DNA of 64,000 bases from NCBI GenBank assembly GCA_965224785.1, contig OZ245062.1, forward strand, positions 4,030,001 to 4,094,000, read 5' to 3'. This document shows positions 25,349 through 34,870 of this stretch, piece after piece. The number at the start of each line of letters is the position of its first letter. The first letter of the stretch is position 1. The notes under the pieces were generated by a model. It made no database searches. It was not told the origin of the DNA and saw only the letters and a list, made by a program, of their open reading frames with translations. The position numbers were made by a program, and so were the translations under genes. Source of the DNA: JALSNL01 sp036479585 (GTDB taxonomy: Bacteria; Bacteroidota; Ignavibacteria; Ignavibacteriales; Melioribacteraceae).

Positions 25349-25651
25349 TGTTTGAACATTTGTATAAATTGTTTAAAAAATATCATCTTCTCAAATACTC
25401 AGTGAAGGAATTAGTAAGAATATACTGAAACAAAACACATAGAAAACCAATCAAGTCGACCGCCGAAGTTGGTAAGCAAAACTGGTAAATTTAAGTTTGT
25501 AGTTTTTGTGCAACTTTGTGAATGCAGTTCAATAGTTAAAAGTAAGCCCATTTTGCTATAGCAAAATAAATACGGTTGAGTAGCATACTCAGTTATGCTA
25601 ACTTCAAACTTTTTCCTAGACAAATATTAGCTTGTTTGCTAACTTACATAT
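25349..25651. other. 303-bp spacer with an imperfect long palindrome
   Basis: No coding region is supported. The main feature is an imperfect inverted repeat from 25465 to 25605: GAAGTTGGTAAGCAAAAC on the left against GTTATGCTAACTTC on the right, with an internal perfect palindrome TTTTGCTATAGCAAAA and a TAGCATA/TATGCTA hairpin. It separates the collar-lipoprotein module from the toxin-antitoxin locus and could be a recombination site or a terminator structure. Confidence 0.5.
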
Positions 25652-25999
25652 GTGAGAGAAATAAGTTTTTACAAAACTACTTTTGGGAAATCTCCAATTA
25701 TTGATTTTCTTGATTCCCTTTCCAGTAAACAAGCTTAAAAAATTTCTTGTGTGCTTGAAGTTATTGAAGAACTTCATATCATTCCAAAACAGTATTTTAA
25801 GAAATTGATAAATACTAATAATGTTTGGGAAGTTAGAATTAGTTTGGGTTCAAACATTTTTAGACTTCTTGGTTTTTTTGATGGAAACAATCTTATTATT
25901 CTTACAAATGGTTTTGCAAAAAAGACTCAGAAAACGCCAAGAAAAGAAATTAGGTTAGCGGAGAAAAGAAAAAAGGATTATTTAGAAAGAAAGCAATAG
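25652..25999 (+). pseudogene. HigB/RelE-family toxin gene with an in-frame stop
   Basis: Read from GTG 25652, the frame encodes REISFYKTTFGKSPIIDFLD, SLSSKQA, a TAA at 25736-25738 (codon 29), then KISCVLEVIEELHIIPKQYF, WEVRISLGSNIFRLLGFFDG, LTNGFAKKTQKTPRKEI and a Lys-rich end. This is the phage-derived Gp49/HigB type of RelE-fold mRNA interferase; the family normally has SxKQAQKV, so a CAA (Gln) codon has become TAA. The remaining frame could restart at GTG 25751, giving 82 residues without the first strand and helix, probably inactive. The intact antitoxin gene follows two bases after the stop. No good ribosome-binding site precedes 25652. Confidence 0.8.
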
Positions 26000-26001
26000 T
26001 T

Positions 26002-26286
26002 ATGAGTGATTTACAAAAATATATTTCTAAAAGAAAAAAGACTGATTCTAAATTTGCTGAAAATTATGAAATCGGATATCAAAATTTTAAGATTGGAGTA
26101 GTCTTACGTCAATTGAGAAAAGAATCTGGAATCACGCAAGAAGAATTAGCTGAGAAATTACAAACTAAGAAATCAGTAATTTCAAGAATCGAAAACCATG
26201 CTGAAGATATTAGATTATCAACCTTAAATAAATATGCAGAAACTCTTGGTAGGTCATTAAGAATACAACTAGTTAGTAATGTATAA
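26002..26286 (+). CDS. HigA-like antitoxin (XRE-type helix-turn-helix)
   Basis: A 94-residue DNA-binding protein. The helix-turn-helix is in LRQLRKESGITQEELAEKLQ and then TKKSVISRIENHAEDIRLSTL, a standard XRE/Cro fold, with an N-terminal extension (MSDLQKYISKRKKTDSKFAE) usual in HigA partners of Gp49-type toxins. It starts two bases after the toxin frame. The protein would normally bind the toxin and repress the operon. Since the toxin gene carries a stop codon, this may be an orphan antitoxin. Confidence 0.87.
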   Translation: MSDLQKYISKRKKTDSKFAENYEIGYQNFKIGVVLRQLRKESGITQEELAEKLQTKKSVISRIENHAEDIRLSTLNKYAETLGRSLRIQLVSNV

Positions 26287-26352
26287 GCAAGTCTATCTTG
26301 CTCCTCAAGTCGCTGTGTTTGTAAAGTAAAATAACCACGACTAGAGATACCA

Positions 26353-28566
26353 TTATTCCACACCTGCACTTTCATCAACACCAAACTCAGCTTCTTTCTT
26401 TTTTTTGTCTTTTTCTATTTTAGACAATTTTACTTTTAAGGTAGCTTCTTCTTCTTTGTCTTTACGTAACTCTAAAAAGATACGAGCAATATTTGTGGAG
26501 TTGGAACTAATACGTTTTAACAAGTCTATTAACTCTAAATGTATCTCACTTGATTCAACGGATTCTGGAACTTTATTTTTAAGTCTATCGAAGTGTGTTC
26601 TGCGTAACTCCAATTCCATAAGTCTATATTTTTTATGTTTCTTTTTCATTCGTTGAGCATCTTCAAGATTTACATCTTTGAATACTTCAACAGCTCTGCT
26701 AAGTTGCTTCATCGTTCTTAGGTGAAAATCTTCAATTTCAGCCTGTCCTTCTTTTGAGAAATTGACATTTAAATCAATTTTCTTTTCGGCTAATGGAATT
26801 AAACTTTTAGCAACTATATCACCAATCTGTTCTAGTTCAGTTATACTGTGCATCATTTGAAAAACTTCATCCGCTCGTTCTTCTTCATAACTTTCCTGAC
26901 TTATTTTCATCAAGTATTTACTGATTTTAATATTCATAAAATTAATTTCAGTTTCTTGATCTCTAATAGTATCAAGCACTTGAGAATTGTTCTTAAGAAA
27001 AGCCGGCAGAATTTCTTCAACCATTTTTTGTACTTTTGTTGCCATCAATATTATTTCTGCCTTTGCAAGATTAAGAGCTAATGCTGGAGTGGAAATTAAA
27101 CTATCTTCTAAGTATTTAGTTTTTAAATTTCCATTTTCTTCATCTTCTTTTATGTCTGGCAAAATTCTTTCAATCCATTTAGCCGCAATGTTTGTAAACG
27201 GAAGAACTATTATTGTTAAGGCAACATTAAAAATAGTATGAGCATTTGCCACTTGTCGCGGAACTTCATCAGCTAAGTGAGAAACTCCAGTTAAACCTTC
27301 AGAAGCTTTTGGTGAAATCATTCTAACAAGATCAGCAAAGTAAGGAATCCACCAAACAAATAATACAACCCCGAACAGTTTAAAAAGTGTATGAGCTAGT
27401 GCAACACGTTTTGCTTCACGTCCGGTATTTATACTTGCAAGTGCTGCCGTTATTGATGTTCCAATGTTTGCTCCGAGTAGCAAGGGAATTGCAGCTTCTA
27501 AAGTAACAAGTCCCTGAGTGGCAAGCATAATAATAATTCCGGTAAAAGCACTACTGCTTTGTATTAGTGCTGTGAATAATGCGCCAACCAAAATTCCAAG
27601 AATTGGATTTTCCAATTGCGAAATTGCTTCGATGAAAGGATTAAAAGTTCTAAGTGGATACATTGCTTTGGACATAATCCACATTCCAAAAAACAGTAAT
27701 CCAAATCCTAAAATTACTCTTCCAATATTTTTTGCAGTTTTTGAATTTGTGAAAAACATTACGGCAAAGCCTATACCAATAAAAAGCAAAGCGTAATCGG
27801 TTAGTTTAAAAGCTATTAGTTGTGCAGTAACTGTTGTTCCAATATCTGCGCCTAAAATAATACCAAGGGATTGAGCAAACGTCATTAGGCGAGCTTGAAC
27901 AAAACTAACAAGCATAACAGTTGTGGCACTACTGCTCTGTATAATCATTGTTACAAAAGTTCCAACGCCAACTGCAATTATTCTGTTGTTGGTAAGTGTT
28001 CCAAGTATGGTTCTTAATTTTCCTCCGGCAGATTTCTTCATACCTTCGCTCATCATTTCCATTCCGAGAAGGAAGAGTGCAAGTCCGCCAATAAGACCAC
28101 TTACTAAAAAGAAAATCCAATCTGTTCCACGAGCAATAGCTTTGAAATAAATAATATCATTTTCATTTGAAGTGTTTTTAATTCTTGCAGAGAATTCATA
28201 GTTGCCAGCCTTTGAACCCAATGTGGCGAAGGTTTGAGCATAACCGTTTACATCAGTAAGAACAACTTGATCAGAAAATTTTGTGCCATTTGATTTTTGC
28301 GGAGAAGAAATTACAGAAAAATAAACCGGCCAACCTTCAACAGGTTTTGCATTTTTATATAATACGCGAACCTTAAAAGGTTTCTCTAAAGTTTCTTTAG
28401 CGGTTTGATAATTGGGATGCTGCCCATTTTCATTTACAATACTAACATTGGATGAATCAAAACGAGTAACATTAATTGAATCAGAAGCTTGAGCAAATAA
28501 AATATTTACTTGAGTACCAACTATAAGAAAAGCGATTAATATTTGGATATGTTTTTTTACGTTCAT
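26353..28566 (-). CDS. Na+/phosphate symporter family protein with N-terminal Ig-like and C-terminal PhoU-like domains
   Basis: A 737-residue membrane protein. A signal peptide and a ~120-residue periplasmic Ig-like domain (VRVLYKNAKPVEGWPVYFSV, TDVNGYAQTFATLG) come first. The NptA/YjbB-type transporter core follows, with paired QSSSA repeats (MIIQSSSATTVMLVSF and LIQSSSAFTGIIIML) and matching GADIGTT / GANIGTS motifs. The C-terminal ~230 residues are helical and PhoU-like (INFMNIKISKYLMKIS, MMHSITELEQIGDI), ending in a Lys/Glu-rich tail. It probably imports phosphate with sodium. The gene lies 18 bp downstream of fbp on the same strand. Confidence 0.9.
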   Translation of the reverse strand: MNVKKHIQILIAFLIVGTQVNILFAQASDSINVTRFDSSNVSIVNENGQHPNYQTAKETLEKPFKVRVLYKNAKPVEGWPVYFSVISSPQKSNGTKFSDQVVLTDVNGYAQTFATLGSKAGNYEFSARIKNTSNENDIIYFKAIARGTDWIFFLVSGLIGGLALFLLGMEMMSEGMKKSAGGKLRTILGTLTNNRIIAVGVGTFVTMIIQSSSATTVMLVSFVQARLMTFAQSLGIILGADIGTTVTAQLIAFKLTDYALLFIGIGFAVMFFTNSKTAKNIGRVILGFGLLFFGMWIMSKAMYPLRTFNPFIEAISQLENPILGILVGALFTALIQSSSAFTGIIIMLATQGLVTLEAAIPLLLGANIGTSITAALASINTGREAKRVALAHTLFKLFGVVLFVWWIPYFADLVRMISPKASEGLTGVSHLADEVPRQVANAHTIFNVALTIIVLPFTNIAAKWIERILPDIKEDEENGNLKTKYLEDSLISTPALALNLAKAEIILMATKVQKMVEEILPAFLKNNSQVLDTIRDQETEINFMNIKISKYLMKISQESYEEERADEVFQMMHSITELEQIGDIVAKSLIPLAEKKIDLNVNFSKEGQAEIEDFHLRTMKQLSRAVEVFKDVNLEDAQRMKKKHKKYRLMELELRRTHFDRLKNKVPESVESSEIHLELIDLLKRISSNSTNIARIFLELRKDKEEEATLKVKLSKIEKDKKKKEAEFGVDESAGVE

Positions 28567-28584
28567 ATTTCAAAACAATATACA

Positions 28585-29673
28585 CTAAATATTAATAACT
28601 TTTTCTAACTCCCTTTTTGATTGTAATAGTTCTTTAGTTTTTTTCTTCTTCTTTTTCAATTTGTCCTTTTCGTCTTTCTTTAAAAATTCTTCTACTTTAT
28701 CAACGGCATTTTTGCTACCAATATAAATTGGACTTCTTTCGTGAAGATCGGTTGGCTGAATTTCTAATATGCGTTTTTCTCCATCAATAGCTCTACCTCC
28801 GGCAGCTTCTATAATAAAAGCCATTGGGTTACACTCATAAGCTAATCTAAGTTTTCCTTTTGGGTTTTTTTTGTCAGCGGGATAAATAAATATTCCCCCG
28901 TACAATAAACTACGGTGCATATCTGCAACCATTGAACCAATGTATCTTGCAGAGTATGGTTCACGCCCTCTATCCTTAGCATCTTGAATATACTTGATAT
29001 ATTTTTTAAGTCCGGATCTCCAATATTTATAGTTACCTTCATTAATACTATAGATAGTTGCTGTTTCCGGAATCCGAATATTATCGTGCGACAAAAGATA
29101 TTCGCCAAATGCTGGGTCTAACGTAAAACCGTAAACCCCTTTCCCAGTTGTGTAAACAAAAATTGTACTTGATCCATACAGAACATAGCCAGCAGCAACT
29201 TGTTCAACTCCTTTTTGTAAACAATCTTCCATAGTTCCAGGTCTTCCACCTGGAGAAATTCTTTTATACACAGAAAAAATTGTACCTATACTTACGTTTG
29301 CGTCAATGTTAGATGAACCATCTAGAGGATCGAACATTAAAATATATTTACCAATTTCATGATGGTCGGGTATGTGAATTATTCCCTCTTCTTCTTCCGA
29401 AGCCATAACGCATAAATGTCCGCCATGATCCATTGCCTTAAAGAGAATGTCATGAGCATACATATCTAATTTTTTTACTTGTTCTCCATGAACATTTGCA
29501 TCACCAGTAAGCCCAAGTATATCAACTAATCCGGCTTTGTTAACCTCTAGCGATATTACTTTTGATGCTAATGCAAGATCATGTAGTAATGAGGAAAGTT
29601 CACCAGTTGTACCGTGATGAGTTTTTTCCATTTCGGAAATGTGACGAGTTAACGTCATAAAACTAGATGCCAT
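28585..29673 (-). CDS. fbp: Fructose-1,6-bisphosphatase, class I
   Basis: A 362-residue class I enzyme of gluconeogenesis that hydrolyses fructose-1,6-bisphosphate. Metal-binding and catalytic segments are present: MASEEEEGII, the signature FDPLDGSSNIDANVSIGTIF, and RLAYECNPMAFIIEAAGGRA with the sugar-phosphate loop RYIGSMVADMHRSLLYGGIF. The C-terminus has an unusual Lys-rich extension (KKDEKDKLKKKKKKTKELL). A GAGGAAA site precedes the ATG. With pckA in the same window it supports a gluconeogenic lifestyle. It lies 17 bp downstream of the ABC exporter pair. Confidence 0.95.
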   Translation of the reverse strand: MASSFMTLTRHISEMEKTHHGTTGELSSLLHDLALASKVISLEVNKAGLVDILGLTGDANVHGEQVKKLDMYAHDILFKAMDHGGHLCVMASEEEEGIIHIPDHHEIGKYILMFDPLDGSSNIDANVSIGTIFSVYKRISPGGRPGTMEDCLQKGVEQVAAGYVLYGSSTIFVYTTGKGVYGFTLDPAFGEYLLSHDNIRIPETATIYSINEGNYKYWRSGLKKYIKYIQDAKDRGREPYSARYIGSMVADMHRSLLYGGIFIYPADKKNPKGKLRLAYECNPMAFIIEAAGGRAIDGEKRILEIQPTDLHERSPIYIGSKNAVDKVEEFLKKDEKDKLKKKKKKTKELLQSKRELEKVINI

Positions 29674-29690
29674 AATTTTTTCCTCTAAGC

Positions 29691-31478
29691 TTATTTTGAA
29701 ATTTCTTGTTCTTGATATTGTAACTTATATAATTTATAGTAAATTCCTTTTTCCGTAAGAAGTTTTTGATGAGTTCCTATTTCTCTAATTTCACCTTTGT
29801 GCATTACAATTATTTTATCTGCATTTTGAATTGTGGAAAGTCTGTGTGCAATTACAATTGATGTTCTACCAACCAACAATTTTTCAATAGCTTTTTTAAT
29901 TAATATTTCAGTTTCAGTATCAACACTAGAAGTTGCCTCATCTAAAATTAGAATTTTTGGATTAAAAGCCAAAGCCCTAGCAAAAGATAAAAGTTGTTTT
30001 TGACCAACGCTAAGAGTAGCTCCTTTTTCTTTTACTTCTTCATTATATTTGTTTGGCAACTTATTTATAAATCCATCCGCACCAACAATTTTGGCGGCAC
30101 TAATATATTCTTCCTCACTAATATTATCATTGCCCAATGTTATGTTCGATTTTATATCTCCGGAAAATAAAAACACATCTTGTAATACCACAGAAATAAA
30201 TTTCTTTAATTCAAATTTATCAAGCTCTTTGATGTTAATTCCATCTATTAGTATTTCGCCTTTTTGAATATCATAAAATCTTGTTAATAGGCTGATAATA
30301 CTGGTCTTCCCAGCTCCGGTAGCTCCAACTATTGCAACAGTTTCTCCAGGTAAAATCTTGAAAGATATATTACGTAAAACATCTTCACCTTCTTTGTAAG
30401 CAAAGGTTACATTTTTAAATTCAATTTCCCCTTTAACATTTTTGAGTATTGTGGGTTCTATTTGATTTGGGATTATTGTGTTATCGTCAAGCAAAGTAAA
30501 TATTCTTTCGGAAGCTGCCATTGCAGTTTGCATAATATTATATTTCTCAGATAAATCTCTAATTGGTCTAAAGAACATTTCTGTAAACTGAATAAATGCA
30601 AAGAGTACTCCAATTGTCATTGTCTCTTGTATAACACTTCCGCCACCGTACCAAATAATTAATGCAATAGAAATGGAGCTTAATATTTCCACAGTTGGAT
30701 AAAAAAGTGCATAGTAGAATACTGAATCAATATTAGCTTTTTTATAATCTGCATTAATACTAGAAAATTTCTTTAACTCATCTTCTTCCTTGTTAAATAT
30801 TTGAACAATGTTGATTCCAGTAATATGTTCTTGCATATACGAGTTCAACTTTGCTAAATGATACCTTACACTTCTATATGCTTCCCTAACTTTTTTTCTA
30901 AATAAGAAAGTAGCATAAACTAAAATTGGCAATACGGATAAAGTGATAAGTGCAAGTTCCCACGACATAAAAAACATGAATGCAAAAATCCAAAGTATGA
31001 TAAACACGTCACTAAATATCATTACAATGCCAGAAGCAAATAAATCGTTTAATGATTCAACATCGTTAGTAACCCTCGTTACTAGTCGTCCGATAGGTGT
31101 TTTGTCAAAATATTTTAGAGAAAGCTTTTGTACATGTTTGAATATTTTTACACGTAAATCAAAAATTATTTTTTGACCCATTAATTGTGTAAAGTATGTT
31201 AAGGCATATTGAATGACTGCTTGAAAAAAAAGTGCGGCAACTAAAATTAGAGAAATATTAAAAAGTCCATCGTAATTTTTATTTACAATATAATCATCAA
31301 CAGCTATCTTCATTAAGTAAGGGCGTAGCGGTCCTAATCCCGCAACTACTAGGTTTAACAAGATTGCAAGAATTACGTATTTTTTGTATGGCTTAACAAA
31401 AGCAAGCAACCGCTTCATTAGTTTGGAGTCGTAACCCTTGCCTAAAAGTTCATCATCGTCTTTTTTTGTAGTACTCAT
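29691..31478 (-). CDS. ABC exporter subunit (TMD-NBD fusion), half of a heterodimer
   Basis: A 595-residue half-transporter with six predicted membrane helices followed by an ATPase domain. Walker A is GATGAGKTS (Lys about 391), Walker B is ILILDEATS with the catalytic Glu (about 514), and the H-loop is IAHRLST. The signature is LSVGQ rather than LSGGQ (Val about 491). It begins at the base next to the stop of the other half (31479-33251). The two have complementary defects, as in TM287/288-like heterodimeric exporters. The substrate is unknown; lipids or drugs are typical of the type. Confidence 0.92.
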   Translation of the reverse strand: MSTTKKDDDELLGKGYDSKLMKRLLAFVKPYKKYVILAILLNLVVAGLGPLRPYLMKIAVDDYIVNKNYDGLFNISLILVAALFFQAVIQYALTYFTQLMGQKIIFDLRVKIFKHVQKLSLKYFDKTPIGRLVTRVTNDVESLNDLFASGIVMIFSDVFIILWIFAFMFFMSWELALITLSVLPILVYATFLFRKKVREAYRSVRYHLAKLNSYMQEHITGINIVQIFNKEEDELKKFSSINADYKKANIDSVFYYALFYPTVEILSSISIALIIWYGGGSVIQETMTIGVLFAFIQFTEMFFRPIRDLSEKYNIMQTAMAASERIFTLLDDNTIIPNQIEPTILKNVKGEIEFKNVTFAYKEGEDVLRNISFKILPGETVAIVGATGAGKTSIISLLTRFYDIQKGEILIDGINIKELDKFELKKFISVVLQDVFLFSGDIKSNITLGNDNISEEEYISAAKIVGADGFINKLPNKYNEEVKEKGATLSVGQKQLLSFARALAFNPKILILDEATSSVDTETEILIKKAIEKLLVGRTSIVIAHRLSTIQNADKIIVMHKGEIREIGTHQKLLTEKGIYYKLYKLQYQEQEISK

Positions 31479-33251
31479 TTATATAATATCTTTCAATTCT
31501 TTTTCTAACAATTGTTTGTTATTTAAATCTGCATAAATTCCGTTTAGAGTTACTAGCTCTTTGTGTGTTCCGTGTTCAGCAATTTTGCCATTTTCCAAAA
31601 CAATAATTTGATCAGCATCTTTAACTGTAGAAATTCTGTGACTAATAATTATACTTGTTCTGTCTTTCATAAACTCTTTTAAGTTCTTCAGAATTTCATC
31701 TTCGGTATGTGTGTCAACTGCCGAGAAGGAATCATCAAGAATTAATATTTTTGGATTAATTGCCAAAGCCCTTGCCAGGCTTGATCTTTGTTTCTGTCCA
31801 CCGGATAAAGTTATACCTCTTTCTCCAAGAACAGTTGAATAACCATCGGAGAAACTTTCAACATCTTTTGATAATTGTGCAATCTTTGCAATTTTTGTTA
31901 TCCCTTCTTCTGTATAAGAGTCCAGCCCATAAGCAATATTATTCATTAGCGTATCGGAGAAAAGAAAAGTTTCTTGCGGAACAAGACCAATACTTTTTCG
32001 TAATTCTCCAAGAGGAATTTTCTTAATGTTTGTTCCATCTAAAAAAATATCTCCGTCGGTTGTATCAAACAATCTTGGTATAAGATTTATTAGTGAAGTT
32101 TTGCCACTTCCGGTATGTCCAACAATAGCAAGGCTTGAACCAGTTGGGACTGTAAAAGAAATATTTTTCAAAATATCTTCTAAATTGGGTTCATATTTAA
32201 AACTAACATTTCGAAATTCTATTTCACCGTTAATTTTTTTATTAGAGTACTTTGAAGCATCAACACTTTTTATTTCTTCTTTTTCATTTAGTATATTTAA
32301 CAACCTCTTCATACTTGCAGATGCTTGCTGAATTATATTTGCAATCCATCCAAAAGCTACCATTGGCCAAATTAGCAAACTTAGGTATGCTACAAATGCA
32401 ACAATTTCTCCAAGTGTCATTACTCCATCAATAACTTTAATGCCTCCAAGCCACACAACAATTATTACAGAAACTCCTGTTATGAAAAAAAGCATTGGCA
32501 TAAAGAAAGCCTGAATTTTAACTTTATCCATGTTACGTTTTAAATATTCGTCACTAAGTTTTGCAAATTGTTTAAGTTCACTATCTTCAATTGCATAGGA
32601 TTTTACAACTCTAATTCCTGAAAAACTTTCTTGAGCTTTGGAGGTAACTTCAGAAAATTTTTCTTGAATTTTCAAAAACTTGGTGTGGATTTTATTACTT
32701 AGTTTATAAACTAAATATGACATAAGCGGTAAAGGAATTAATGCATAAAGAGTTAGCAATGGGTCTAAAGTTAACATCATTGCAATAACCATTATGAACT
32801 TAAATATGGTATCGAACGAATACATTACAGCAGGACCAATATACATGCGTATGGCATTTATATCGTTAGTAGCGTGTGCCATAATGTTACCAGTCGTATT
32901 ATTTTGGAAAAAACGAGTTGGTAGTTTTTGAATGTGTTGCCAAAAATCTTTTCGTAAATCGTATTCAATTTCTCGTGAGACAATAATGATTGTAGTACGA
33001 ATTAGAAATCTAAAAAATCCGCCAATTAGTGCAACACCTACTATTAGTAAGGCGTAGTTAAGTAATACTTCTTTTGAAATATCATTTTTAAGTAAGTCAA
33101 TGCTATCTTTTAAAAGTATAGGAATGTAAACTTGTGCAAGATTGGAAAGCAAAATAAATAGAATTCCCAATAGGAGTTTAAATTTATATCGCCAAAAATA
33201 TTTATTTAGTGTTTTAAGTGATTCGTATGTTTTCATTGATGATACTTTCAA
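31479..33251 (-). CDS. ABC exporter subunit (TMD-NBD fusion), half with degenerate Walker B
   Basis: A 590-residue half-transporter with N-terminal membrane helices (LLLGILFILLSNLAQVYIPI and five more) and a C-terminal ATPase domain. Walker A is GHTGSGKTS and the signature is a canonical LSGGQKQRSSLARAL, but Walker B reads ILILDDSFSAVD, with Asp (about residue 507) in place of the catalytic Glu. Paired with the neighbour's LSVGQ signature this creates one degenerate and one active ATP site. It is the first gene of an operon-like run continuing into the second half, fbp and the phosphate transporter. Confidence 0.92.
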   Translation of the reverse strand: MKVSSMKTYESLKTLNKYFWRYKFKLLLGILFILLSNLAQVYIPILLKDSIDLLKNDISKEVLLNYALLIVGVALIGGFFRFLIRTTIIIVSREIEYDLRKDFWQHIQKLPTRFFQNNTTGNIMAHATNDINAIRMYIGPAVMYSFDTIFKFIMVIAMMLTLDPLLTLYALIPLPLMSYLVYKLSNKIHTKFLKIQEKFSEVTSKAQESFSGIRVVKSYAIEDSELKQFAKLSDEYLKRNMDKVKIQAFFMPMLFFITGVSVIIVVWLGGIKVIDGVMTLGEIVAFVAYLSLLIWPMVAFGWIANIIQQASASMKRLLNILNEKEEIKSVDASKYSNKKINGEIEFRNVSFKYEPNLEDILKNISFTVPTGSSLAIVGHTGSGKTSLINLIPRLFDTTDGDIFLDGTNIKKIPLGELRKSIGLVPQETFLFSDTLMNNIAYGLDSYTEEGITKIAKIAQLSKDVESFSDGYSTVLGERGITLSGGQKQRSSLARALAINPKILILDDSFSAVDTHTEDEILKNLKEFMKDRTSIIISHRISTVKDADQIIVLENGKIAEHGTHKELVTLNGIYADLNNKQLLEKELKDII

Positions 33252-33569
33252 AATCTTTTATAAAAAGATAATCAAAAAATAGGTAAGCTCGTGAAAGAAA
33301 TATTTTATATCCGTTATATACTAAAACTAAAATTGTCATTTCGAAATGATCCCGAAAGCTTTCGGGAGATTGAGAAATCTCTGAACCATAATGGTTGTGA
33401 GATTTCTCATCCGACAGAAAGAGCCGAGACAAGCAAAAAGTATGTTTGAAATGACAATTCCTCGAATTTGAAAACCAAATCGTGATTAGTATATTAGTTT
33501 AATCTGAGTACTATCTTCCTCAATGCACTCGGATTAAACTGATTGAACCGATAAAACGGATTTAAAAAT
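33252..33569. other. 318-bp spacer between the ABC exporter and serS
   Basis: No gene is supported. It holds a family B palindromic repeat (33335-33455) and a further inverted pair on the serS side, AATCTGAGTAC with ACTCGGATTAAACTGA around 33497-33542, which reads as a weak hairpin. The sequence nearest 33252 should contain the promoter of the exporter operon; no motif is certain. Confidence 0.55.
33335..33455. repeat. Palindromic repeat family B, copy 2
   Basis: A 121-bp element from GTCATTTCGAAATGA to TTTGAAATGAC. It contains the perfect 16-bp palindrome CCCGAAAGCTTTCGGG, also found inside the family C repeat at 47011-47095, and the pair GAGAAATCTC / GAGATTTCTC. There is no coding content. 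Confidence 0.8.
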
Positions 33570-34847
33570 TTATTCAATTATATTAAAGCTAGTATATTTT
33601 TGTAATGCTTTGGGGACAATAATTTTACCTTCTGGAGTTTGATAATTTTCTAAAATAGAAACCATCAGTCTGCTTGTTGCAAGACCGGAGCCATTTAACG
33701 TATGAAGAAATATTGGCTTTTTCTCATCTTTTTTTCTGAATCTAATGTTAGCTCTGCGTGCTTGAAAATCTTCAAAGTTACTGCACGAAGATGCTTCCAA
33801 CCATTTGTTTTCTGCAGGCGACCATGTTTCAATGTCATAACATTTAGATGCTGCAAAACTTAAATCACCTGAGCAAAGCGAAAGAATTCTGTAAGGAATT
33901 TTTAATGCGTGTAATATTTCTTCTACATCTTTTACCAACTTTTCTAATTCGTCATAAGAATTTTCTGGTTGAACAAACTTTACCATTTCAACTTTATTGA
34001 ATTGATGAACCCTTAAAAGTCCTCTGAATTCTTTTCCGTACGAACCAGCTTCTCTTCTAAAACAAGCTGTATAACCAACGTATTTTATTGGTAATTGTTT
34101 TTCTGTAAGTATTTCATCTCTGTGCATATTTGTAATTGGAACTTCGGCAGTAGGAATGGGATACATTCCATCTTTTTCACAATGGTACATATCGTCTTGC
34201 ATTTTTGGTAATTGACCTGTACCAAACATTGAATCAGCATTAACCATAAAAGGTGGAAAAATTTCTTTGTAGTCATGTTTCTGTAAATGAAAATCGAGCA
34301 TAAAATTAATTAAAGCTCGCTCAAGTGTTGCACCCTTTCCAACATAAACCGGAAACCCTGAACCACTAATTTTTGCTCCACGTTCAAAATCTAAAATGCC
34401 TAATTTTTTACCGAGTTCAACGTGGTCTAATTTTTTAAAGTCTGACTTAAACTCAAAATCATCAGGCTGCCAAGTTTTTGTTTCTACATTATCATCCGTA
34501 GTTTTACCAATGGGCGTAGTTTCGTGAGGAAGATTGGGAAGCCAACTTAGTTTACTTTGAAATTTCTCGTTTACTTCTCGTATTTCATCATCTATTTTTT
34601 TAATATCATCTGAGACTTGTTTCATCTCAGCCATAATAGAATCAGTACTTTCGCCAGCTTGTTTTAATTTACCAATTTGTTGCGATGCAGAATTTCGTTT
34701 AGCTTTTAGGTCTTCAACAAGTTGTAGTTTTTCTCTTCTTTGAATGTCAAGGTTTAATATTTCATCAATATCAGATTTATCATTTTTGTTTTGTAAACCC
34801 TTTTGAACAAGTTCAGGATTTTCTCTTATTAATTTTATGTCTATCAT
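33570..34847 (-). CDS. serS: Seryl-tRNA synthetase
   Basis: A 425-residue class II synthetase that charges tRNA-Ser. The N-terminal ~110 residues form the long helical arm (NSASQQIGKLKQ, IKKIDDEIREVNEKF) that grips the tRNA. The catalytic core shows motif 1 (ATLERALINFMLD), motif 2 (TACFRREAGSYGKEFRGLLRVHQFNKVE) split over the expected region, and motif 3 (LNGSGLATSRLMVSILENYQ). Length is normal. The gene is separate, upstream of a mobile GxxExxY element. Confidence 0.97.
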   Translation of the reverse strand: MIDIKLIRENPELVQKGLQNKNDKSDIDEILNLDIQRREKLQLVEDLKAKRNSASQQIGKLKQAGESTDSIMAEMKQVSDDIKKIDDEIREVNEKFQSKLSWLPNLPHETTPIGKTTDDNVETKTWQPDDFEFKSDFKKLDHVELGKKLGILDFERGAKISGSGFPVYVGKGATLERALINFMLDFHLQKHDYKEIFPPFMVNADSMFGTGQLPKMQDDMYHCEKDGMYPIPTAEVPITNMHRDEILTEKQLPIKYVGYTACFRREAGSYGKEFRGLLRVHQFNKVEMVKFVQPENSYDELEKLVKDVEEILHALKIPYRILSLCSGDLSFAASKCYDIETWSPAENKWLEASSCSNFEDFQARRANIRFRKKDEKKPIFLHTLNGSGLATSRLMVSILENYQTPEGKIIVPKALQKYTSFNIIE

Positions 34848-34870
34848 ATTTCCTTCTTTTTAAAAACAAT

